Shown here: one piece after another, positions 1 through 6,371 of the stretch
Numbering within the stretch: the stretch's first letter is position 1
Layout: each line of letters starts with the position of its first letter
Assembly (NCBI GenBank): GCA_031254955.1
Contig: JAIRTK010000249.1
Location: 1 to 9,805 of the forward strand
DNA: 9,805 nucleotides
Direction: 5' to 3'
From: Opitutaceae bacterium
GTDB lineage: Bacteria; Verrucomicrobiota; Verrucomicrobiia; Opitutales; Opitutaceae
Translations under genes and position numbers: made by a program
The notes under the pieces: model-generated
Told to the model about the DNA's origin: nothing
The model's database searches: none
The model's input: only the letters and a program-made list of their open reading frames with translations

Positions 1-1886
1 TTGGCCGGCTTTGGCCAGTCGCTTTTTTTCATCTCGGCGGCGACGTGGTTATAGAGGGCGCGGGGCTGGCGGTTTTCGTCCACGAGGCCCCAGCGGCGGT
101 AGCCGTCGGCGCCGGTGCCGGGATAGCGGCTGGGGTAATCGTTGAACGACCAGAACGAAAAACCGCAGATCCACGGGCGTTCGCGGACCAGGGCGAACAT
201 GTCGTCGAAATGGTCGAGGCGCTCCTGCTCGTCCTTCACGCGGTCGGCGCGCAGGCCGAATTCGGAGATGAGCACGGGCTTGTCCGGCCAGTATTCTTGC
301 ACGCGGTCGAGAAGGTCGGGCGTTTGTCCGGGTTTTACATAAATGTTGGCGCAGATGAAATCGACGTAGTGCAGGCTTTGCGCCTCGGGCTTTTTGTTTT
401 CCTTGAGAATACGCAGGGCGCGTCCGAGCGCGGCAAATGTCACGGGACGCGTGGAGTCCAGCTCTTTCACAAACGCGATCATGTCCTTGGTCCAGGCCAC
501 GCCCTCGGGTTTCCACGACTCGTATTCGTTGCCGACGCTCCAGCCGACGACCGAGGGGTGGTTCCATGTCTCGCGCATGAGCGCCTCCATGCCGGCGCGG
601 TAACGCCGGCGTTTGGCGGGGTTTTCGAGGTCGGGCGCCATCAGGCCCCAGATGGGATACTCGACGATGATGAGCATGCCGTGGCGGTCGGCCCAGTCGA
701 GGACGTGCCGGTTGACGGGATGATGCTGGAGGCGCGCGAAGCGCAGGCCGGCGTCCTTCATGAGCTGGAGGTCGCCGGCGACAAGCTCCGGGGTGCTGAT
801 GCCGCCGAGCCGCGGATGGCCGCGGGCGCGGTTGGCGCCGGCGAGATAAACGGGTTCGCCGTTGAGGAGAAAACGCGCGCCGGCGACGCGGATGTCGCGA
901 ATGCCAAACGTGGCCGTGTGCGTGTGGGTGGTGCTGCCGTCGCCGTCGAGGTGTCCGACGAGCGTGACGCGGCTTTCGTAGAGTTTGGGGGCGTCGAGGC
1001 TCCATTTTTTCACGCCGGGAAGCGCGAGCGTGACGGTGGCTCCGGCGGCGTTTTCGGCGTCGCGCGCGAGCGTGGGCAGGGTGGCGCGGGCAATGGGTTT
1101 TTCCGGCGAGGCAGGGTCGAAAATCTCGACGGTGAGGGCGGGGGTGCCGGCGCGGTTGCCGAATCCGAGCGCGCCGGGACCGGGCCAGACGGTGACGGTG
1201 ACGCGCGCGTCGCAAACATCACCGCCGGCGATGGCGGCGGGCGCGAGTGTGGTTTCAATTTTCTGCCGGGCGACCTGCGCGGCGGGCAGCGATTCGAGCC
1301 GGAGGGAGCCGAGGAGTCCGCCGTAGTTGAGCCACGGATACAACTGGTCGTTGGGGCGGGTGCCGGTGCGCGCGCCGGGGATGGTGGTCATGTCCCAGGC
1401 GTTGTCCACGGCGATGGCGACGAGGTTTTGTTTGCCCGGCAGGATTCCGGCGGCGGTGGCGTCGATGACGACGGGGACGCCGACGCTGTCGTGCGCGCCG
1501 AGATCGTGGCCGTTGAGCCAGACGCGGCAGCGTTCGCCGACCGCGTCGAGCGTGAGGCGCCAGACGGTTTCGCCGGGGGCGGGCCGGGGCGCGGTGAAGG
1601 AGCGGCGATACCACATGACGCCGGTGTATTCGCCGAAGCGGGCGTCAACCGTCCAGCAATGCGGCGCGGCGGCGGCGTCCCAGCCTTGCGCGGTCAGAGG
1701 TTTGGCGCGGTTCCAGTCGGCGGGAGGCTTATGCCAGCCCAGGGACTCGCCGCGTCGCTGCGTGTCCATGGCCAGGAACCAGCCTTCGCCGTCGAGGGAG
1801 ATTTCGGCGGCGCGGACGGCGGGGGACGCGGCGACGAACGCAAGGAGGGCGAGGAGGAGGGGGGTGATGGTGGGTGTATGGTGCAT
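1..1886 (-). CDS. Secreted glycoside hydrolase family 2 enzyme (beta-galactosidase/beta-glucuronidase superfamily), 3' end off window
   Basis: Hydrolyses a terminal beta-linked sugar, probably outside the cytoplasm. The frame is open without a stop from ATG 1884-1886 to the left edge (628 codons), so only the last residues are missing. Residues 1-26 form a signal peptide (MHHTPTITPLLLALLAFVAA, then SPAVRA before AEISLDG). A jelly-roll sugar-binding domain (about 30-190), an Ig-like domain and a TIM barrel from about 338 (FLLNGEPVYLAGANR) follow. The acid/base is Glu454 in VGWSVGNEYES and the nucleophile is Glu542 in VLISEFG; GFSFWSFND lies around Trp579. The N-x-K motif of beta-glucuronidases is not visible: the stretch near 590-606 reads GADGYRRWGLVDENRQP. 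Substrate therefore stays open (galactoside or other). It lies downstream of the propeller gene on the same strand, across a 212-nt gap filled by a foldback. No Shine-Dalgarno precedes the start (CCCTTTCCACC-ATG). The family call is firm. Confidence 0.95.
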   Translation of the reverse strand, partial: MHHTPTITPLLLALLAFVAASPAVRAAEISLDGEGWFLAMDTQRRGESLGWHKPPADWNRAKPLTAQGWDAAAAPHCWTVDARFGEYTGVMWYRRSFTAPRPAPGETVWRLTLDAVGERCRVWLNGHDLGAHDSVGVPVVIDATAAGILPGKQNLVAIAVDNAWDMTTIPGARTGTRPNDQLYPWLNYGGLLGSLRLESLPAAQVARQKIETTLAPAAIAGGDVCDARVTVTVWPGPGALGFGNRAGTPALTVEIFDPASPEKPIARATLPTLARDAENAAGATVTLALPGVKKWSLDAPKLYESRVTLVGHLDGDGSTTHTHTATFGIRDIRVAGARFLLNGEPVYLAGANRARGHPRLGGISTPELVAGDLQLMKDAGLRFARLQHHPVNRHVLDWADRHGMLIIVEYPIWGLMAPDLENPAKRRRYRAGMEALMRETWNHPSVVGWSVGNEYESWKPEGVAWTKDMIAFVKELDSTRPVTFAALGRALRILKENKKPEAQSLHYVDFICANIYVKPGQTPDLLDRVQEYWPDKPVLISEFGLRADRVKDEQERLDHFDDMFALVRERPWICGFSFWSFNDYPSRYPGTGADGYRRWGLVDENRQPRALYNHVAAEMKKSDWPKPA

Positions 1887-1907
1887 GGTGGAAAGGGAAT
1901 GGTTTTT

Positions 1908-2096
1908 ATCGTTCTCGTTCTCTTACTCGTTCTCGTTCTCTTACTCGTTCTCGTTCTCTCTTCTCTTCCGCTTTCGTGATGTTTCGAGAATGAGAATAAT
2001 AACAAGAACGAGAATAATAACGAGAACGAGAACGGGAATGAGAATGAATAAGAGAACGAGAATGAGAACGAGTAAGAGAATGAGAACGAGAACGAT
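1908..2096. repeat. GTTCTC/GAGAAC hexamer foldback between two glycosidase genes
   Basis: The plus strand is pyrimidine-rich from 1908 to about 1975, built of GTTCTC and TTACTC units. It is purine-rich from about 1986 to 2096, built of GAGAAC, GAGAAT and AATAAC units. The outer 15 bases, ATCGTTCTCGTTCTC (1908-1922), are exactly the reverse complement of 2082-2096. The inner arms match with hexamer slips. This can form a very long imperfect hairpin in DNA or RNA, and the polypurine/polypyrimidine arms could also form triplex DNA. It starts 3 nt after the restored stop of the propeller gene and fills nearly all of the gap to the GH2 start. A role in attenuating or ending transcription is inference. 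There is no T-run on the minus-strand transcript side. Confidence 0.9.
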
Positions 2097-2098
2097 TT

Positions 2099-3245
2099 TT
2101 AGGGCGAGGGCCGTTTGAGCGGGATGGCAATGTTATAAGTTTCGCCGCCGCCGGGTTGTTTATCGGGCGAGGCGGCGCAGAGGAGGACGGCTGGCTCGCC
2201 CCTGTCGAGCCAGATTTGCGGGCGCTCCAGCGCGTGGAGCGGGACGCGCGCGCTGGCCGGAGGTCGTGGTGTATTCGGTTTTGCCGACGAGGACGCGGGG
2301 CGCTGGCTCCCAGTCGATGCCGTCGGGCGAGCGCATCAACGCGAGCGAGCGGCCCTCGCGGGTGAAAAAACCTTTCATGTCCTTCACGACGGCGCGGTAT
2401 TCACCATCTTGATACCAAATGCAAGGGTCCTCAGCCGGAAAATCGGCGCCGGGCTTGGTGAAGACGGGCGCGGGCAGCTTGGCAAACGGCCCCTCGGGCG
2501 ACGGGCTGGTGGCGACGGTGTGGGCGACCGGGCCGCCGAAGGGCAGGGGACGCTCTTTCGCGACGCCTTTGTAGAGCATCAGAAAATCCCCGCCGGGCCG
2601 CCGCATGACGGCGGGGTTCGCGCAGCAGAGCGCATCGTGGAATCCGGGCGTCACATCGATGAGCGGACGCGCATCGCGCCGCCACGGCCCGTCGGGCGAA
2701 TCGGCGACGGCGACGCCGATGCGCTGGTTGTTTCGATGCGAAAAATTCAGCCCCTTCGCGGGCTTCCGGTTGCCGCGATTGCCCATGTAATAAAGATAAT
2801 AGCGTCCGCCGCTTTCCATGACCGCCGGATTGTGGGTGCAGTGTCCGTCCCAGAAATCCGGGCCGCGCTCGGGCAGCGCGACATCGGCATGACGGTAAGG
2901 GCCGAGCGGGTGGCCGGCGACGGCGTGCGCCACTTCGCTGTGCGTCACCCAGCCGAAAAAACCCGCCTCGCGCCGCCAGCGCGAATAGTAAAGGTGGCAG
3001 CGTCCATCCGCGCCCCGCACCAGGGTGCCGCACCAGACAAACCAGCCAGGCTCGCGAAAGATGGCGTGAGCCGGCACGGGCTGAATCCAGCGGGCGAGGT
3101 CAAAGCCGCCGCCGGGCGGCGTCGCGTTTGGCCGGGCGGCGCGGCCTGGCGATGCGGCGCGCGCGAAAAGGCGCGAACCGGCGAGGGCGGCAGCGCCCCA
3201 TGCGGAGAAACGGAGAAATGATCGGCGGCGGATTGAGGAAAGCAT
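2099..3245 (-). CDS. Tat-exported five-bladed beta-propeller glycosidase-like protein (GH43/GH117-type clan), frameshifted near 3' end
   Basis: Likely an exported glycosidase. The start MLSSIRRRSFLRFSAWGAAA has a twin-arginine motif (R7-R8-S-F-L-R) and a hydrophobic stretch to about residue 30, so it is probably folded before export. Propeller blade motifs are visible: CGTLVRGADGRCHLYYSRW (72-90), THNPAVMESGGRYYLYYMG (137-155), NPAVMRRPGGDFLMLYKG (210-227) and EDPCIWYQDGEYRAVVKDM (272-290). Acidic residues such as Asp133, Glu272 and Asp273 are candidates for catalysis. The original frame runs to a stop at 2160-2162 (361 aa), but after about residue 327 it becomes an R/A/P-rich tail. Skipping one base in about 2244-2265 restores HALERPQIWLDRGEPAVLLC, a typical last blade, and a stop at 2099-2101 (about 381 aa). 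The exact GH family and substrate are not determinable by eye. It is either a recent pseudogene or carries a one-base sequencing error. Confidence 0.85.
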
Positions 3246-3307
3246 GGAGGGCGAAAAAAGAAAGGATGCGTGGTGCGTATGAGCGCGCCCAAGGCGCGGT
3301 CTCGGCC

Positions 3308-3319
3308 ATAAACGCTTAT
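3308..3319. promoter_or_regulatory. Candidate LacI-family-like operator upstream of the propeller gene
   Basis: ATAAACGCTTAT is symmetric at 10 of 12 positions around a central CG, the layout known for LacI/GalR-family operators. It lies 62 nt upstream of the propeller gene's start codon. Sugar-responsive LacI regulators commonly control such genes, but no regulator gene is in the window. A 12-bp near-palindrome can arise by chance, so this is tentative. Confidence 0.3.
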
Positions 3320-3346
3320 TCCCGGATGCGACGCAAACACGACATC

Positions 3347-3361
3347 GGTCAATCGTTGACC
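3347..3361 (-). promoter_or_regulatory. Perfect palindrome GGTCAA-N3-TTGACC, shared upstream motif
   Basis: On the minus strand this reads GGTCAACGATTGACC, two 6-bp arms around three bases. It lies 101 nt upstream of the propeller gene's ATG. Its right arm TTGACC resembles a sigma-70 -35 hexamer, but no good -10 lies 16-18 nt downstream. A related sequence (11 of 15 identical) sits at a similar distance upstream of the 970-residue secreted protein, at 9378-9392. An operator or promoter element is the likeliest reading, by inference. Confidence 0.4.
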
Positions 3362-3484
3362 TGCGCCGCCTGCCATCCCCGGCGCGGATGCGCTTCGTAA
3401 GTGAACAGGGACGTATTTAGAGCGCCTAACAAAATTACAATAGGGCAGGCCGAAAGGCTGTATGAAAAACGTGGGGAACCGCGA

Positions 3485-3645
3485 GGATGCAGGGGCTTCG
3501 CTTGCGAAGCCCGTCGCGGAAGGACGCCACGGGTTAGCTTCCGCCAGTGCGCCGGCGCAGTCGCATGAAACTACAAACGCGCGCGACCGCTGTCCGGCAA
3601 CGAGCTTCGCAAGCAACGGGCTTCGCAAGCGAAGCCCCTGCATCC
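3485..3645. repeat. REPIN-like doublet: 28-bp perfect inverted repeat of palindromic units
   Basis: Bases 3485-3512 and 3618-3645 are exact reverse complements over 28 bp, separated by 105 bp. Each arm is itself a hairpin (GGGCTTCGC-TT-GCGAAGCCC type). A further partial copy (GCTTCGCAAGC) lies at 3604-3614, directly inside the right arm. Two inverted palindromes with a short spacer is the architecture of REP doublets mobilised in trans by RAYT transposases. No such transposase is in this window. Confidence 0.8.
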
Positions 3646-3905
3646 GCCGCCGCGCTCCTCCGTGTCCACTGTGTCACTTCGCTCAATCCTTCTTTTTGTT
3701 AGCGCGAGACCCAGCGCGATGCGCCGGGGGAAGACGGAAAGAAACTTGGGAGGGGGAGGCCGGAGTGTAAGAATGGTGAGCGCCTCCTGCCGGGAGGCAA
3801 GCTGAACACCGACGCGCCAGTGGTGCCCCTGATAAAGCCCGCGTGGAAGGAGTTTCTTAGAAGACGCTCTTATTATAATCCCACTAAGGAAGCCGTTAAA
3901 GGTAG

Positions 3906-3926
3906 GGCGAGGCGTCCCGCCGAGCC
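3906..3926. repeat. REP-like palindrome with tandem GA mismatches
   Basis: GGCGAGGCG, a TCC loop, then CGCCGAGCC can pair as GGC/GCC and GGCG/CGCC. The GA dinucleotides of both arms oppose each other as a tandem G-A mismatch. It is a short hairpin within the repeat-rich gap and probably another dispersed palindrome. Its function is unknown. Confidence 0.5.
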
Positions 3927-4081
3927 GTGGGAAGCGCTCGCGGAGACGCGAAAGCACGAAGACGCCAAGACGCCAAGAACTATGAAAGCTGACACCCTTT
4001 CCTCCCCCGTTTTGGACTTGAGCGGCCCCAGTCCCTCTCCAAAGGGAGCAATCCCATTCGGAAATAGTATGAGAGTAGTAA

Positions 4082-4224
4082 CTGATGTTACGCGCAGCCA
4101 CAGTCGTAGCGCAGACTTCCAAGTCTGCTTCAGGGCGGACCTGCGGCCCGTCAGCAGGTAGGGTTCCGGGCGAAGCGAAAATCCTGACAACCTGCGCCAC
4201 GACCGAGGCGGCGCGCAGCCTCAG
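4082..4224. repeat. Inverted-repeat element of about 143 bp with a GCAGACTT/AAGTCTGC hairpin
   Basis: The arms 4082-4115 and 4191-4224 are reverse complements at 26 of 34 positions, with perfect CTGA/TCAG tips. The left arm runs into an 18-base hairpin, GCAGACTTCCAAGTCTGC (4111-4128). The arm sequence recurs at 9607-9656, upstream of the 970-residue gene, together with the same hairpin at 9649-9666. At least three arm copies are therefore present in 10 kb, which fits a dispersed genomic repeat. The element directly abuts the MITE-like element that begins at 4225. Confidence 0.8.
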
Positions 4225-4418
4225 TTATTCTGTCGCATTAAAAACACCCCTTTGGCGCGGGAGCACCGGTAGGGAGGCCTCTCCGAGGCCTCCGCCGGGC
4301 GGAGAAAACCGGCTGGCCTTTCATAGGCACCCGGTGCGTGCTCGCGGAGGCTTCGAAGAGGTAGGTATCCCTGCCGGCGCTCCCGCGCCAAACTGCCATT
4401 TCCCATGCGACAGAATAA
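4225..4418. mobile_element. MITE-like 194-bp element with terminal inverted repeats
   Basis: The ends TTATTCTGTCGCAT (4225-4238) and ATGCGACAGAATAA (4405-4418) are a perfect 14-bp inverted repeat. After exactly 12 unmatched bases on each side comes a second perfect 14-bp pair: TTTGGCGCGGGAGC (4251-4264) and its reverse complement (4379-4392). Similarity continues inward (CCGG-x-AGGGA). The left half holds a 9-bp hairpin, GGAGGCCTC-TCC-GAGGCCTCC (4273-4293). There is no coding capacity and no obvious target-site duplication. A non-autonomous foldback element is the best reading. A structured RNA is an alternative. Confidence 0.7.
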
Positions 4419-4471
4419 ACAGGAAAGGCTCTAAAGTTGGAATCTGATTGGGAAACGGTATAAAGAGGAAC

Positions 4472-4509
4472 GATAAAGAATGCGGAGAATGATAAAGAAT
4501 ACGGAGGAA
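4472..4509. repeat. Two-copy 19-bp tandem repeat
   Basis: GATAAAGAATGCGGAGAAT (4472-4490) is followed at once by a copy matching 16 of 19 bases (4491-4509). A degenerate third start, TATAAAGAGGAAC, lies just to the left, from 4459. The repeat is A/G-rich on the plus strand, unlike its GC-rich surroundings. It lies about 95 nt beyond the hflX stop codon. Confidence 0.6.
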
Positions 4510-4603
4510 AGATTCCGGCAGCGACATCACTTTGGGTTGACCCCTGCGCTTTGGGGGATTTTTGCGGGGAAGACTGGGCGGGGGCGCTGGTGGCGGGTGT
4601 TTT

Positions 4604-5899
<1,296 letters not shown>

Positions 5900-5950
5900 G
5901 AAGGGGCACAAGCGTGTGGGACGAAGGGTGCATAAGGGAAGCGCGAAGTG

Positions 5951-6040
5951 AGGGGGGGCGGCGGAGGGGAGGGCGGTGGGGGCGAGGTGGGAGGGGAGGG
6001 CGCGGGGTGGGGAGGGCGGTGGAGTGGGGAGGGTGGAGTG
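5951..6040 (+). other. G-run tract with G-quadruplex potential in the hflX leader
   Basis: About 90 bases of the plus strand contain roughly a dozen runs of three or more G separated by 1-7 bases, for example AGGGGGGGCGGCGGAGGGG. The strand meets the simple G-quadruplex pattern several times over. It is the template strand for hflX, so the hflX mRNA leader would be C-rich. Weaker G-richness continues to about 6090. An effect on hflX expression is inference. Confidence 0.6.
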
Positions 6041-6103
6041 GCGAAACGGCGGGGCGAAGCGGCGGGGAGGTGAAACGGTGGGGAGGGGGGCGCGGAGCGT
6101 CGT

Positions 6104-6304
6104 CCATGGGCGGGGCGCCCGTGTCACGCAAAACCGGGAGCGTGAGGTGAAGGTGTTTGGGCTGTTTTCAGGGGTTGCGGATAGGGCTGGTTTTTCGCTT
6201 TGCGCGGAGCTTGTCTGCGCTGTCGCGGGCAGGAATGCCCGCGCTCCTGTTCACGGGCGGGTTGCTCGTGCCACTCAATCACACGGGTGAAGTTGCCTGT
6301 GGCA
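6104..6304. repeat. Cluster of REP-like palindromes downstream of the 970-residue gene
   Basis: The clearest is CGCGGGCA-GGAA-TGCCCGCG (6224-6243), an 8-bp stem with a 4-base loop. Next to it are CACGGGC-GGGTT-GCTCGTG (6252-6270, one G-T pair) and a weaker CACACGGG...CCTGTG unit (6280-6301). A related CATGGGCGGGGCGCCCGTGTC unit lies at 6105-6125. On the minus strand the units share a CACGGGC/GCCCGTG theme. They could act as 3' mRNA hairpins for the upstream gene, but there is no terminator T-run. Confidence 0.65.
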
Positions 6305-6371
6305 CGCAAAATCGCGGGCGTGAGGCGTGGGTGTCTTTTTGAAGGGATATCTTGTTGGCAGTGGAGGGGGG

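Larger units (their letters stand above)
3246..4603. other. Gene-free 1.36-kb region between hflX and the propeller gene, packed with palindromic repeats
   Basis: I find no credible gene here on either strand. The open frames crossing it change character at each repeat and resemble no family. From left to right it holds the propeller gene's leader (candidate operators at 3308-3319 and 3347-3361), a REPIN-like doublet (3485-3645), a palindrome with tandem GA mismatches (3906-3926), a short AAGACGCC tandem (3959-3974), an inverted-repeat element (4082-4224), an abutting MITE-like element (4225-4418) and a 19-bp tandem repeat (4472-4509). The stretch 3650-3900 shows nothing I can name. Confidence 0.75.
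5900..6371. other. Gene-free gap upstream of hflX, with G-run tract and REP cluster
   Basis: No credible gene is present. The half next to hflX is a strongly G-rich plus strand (5951-6090). The other half, downstream of the 970-residue gene, carries several REP-like palindromes (6104-6304). The hflX promoter must lie in this gap or in the C-rich leader, but I see no convincing -35/-10 pair on the minus strand. Confidence 0.7.

Noticed and set aside
45..1979. Long plus-strand open frame (644 codons) opposite the GH2 gene
   Set aside because: It is low-complexity (A/G/V/D/E-rich) and mirrors the third-position G/C bias of the real minus-strand gene, which shows the full GH2 catalytic motifs.
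3571..4200. Minus-strand open frame of 209 codons, and plus-strand 3820-4161 of 113 codons
   Set aside because: Both cross palindromic repeats and translate them. There is no domain-like pattern, and both end inside repeat units.
3485..4418. CRISPR array
   Set aside because: The repeats are inverted, unequal in length and irregularly spaced, with no cas genes. They are palindromic elements, not a repeat-spacer array.
4440..4603. Rho-independent terminator after hflX
   Set aside because: No GC-rich stem followed by a T-run on the minus strand was found in this stretch.
5900..6127. N-terminal extension of HflX by 76 codons
   Set aside because: The added residues are P/R/A-rich translation of the C-rich leader, and the HflX domain follows at the normal distance from the ATG at 5899.
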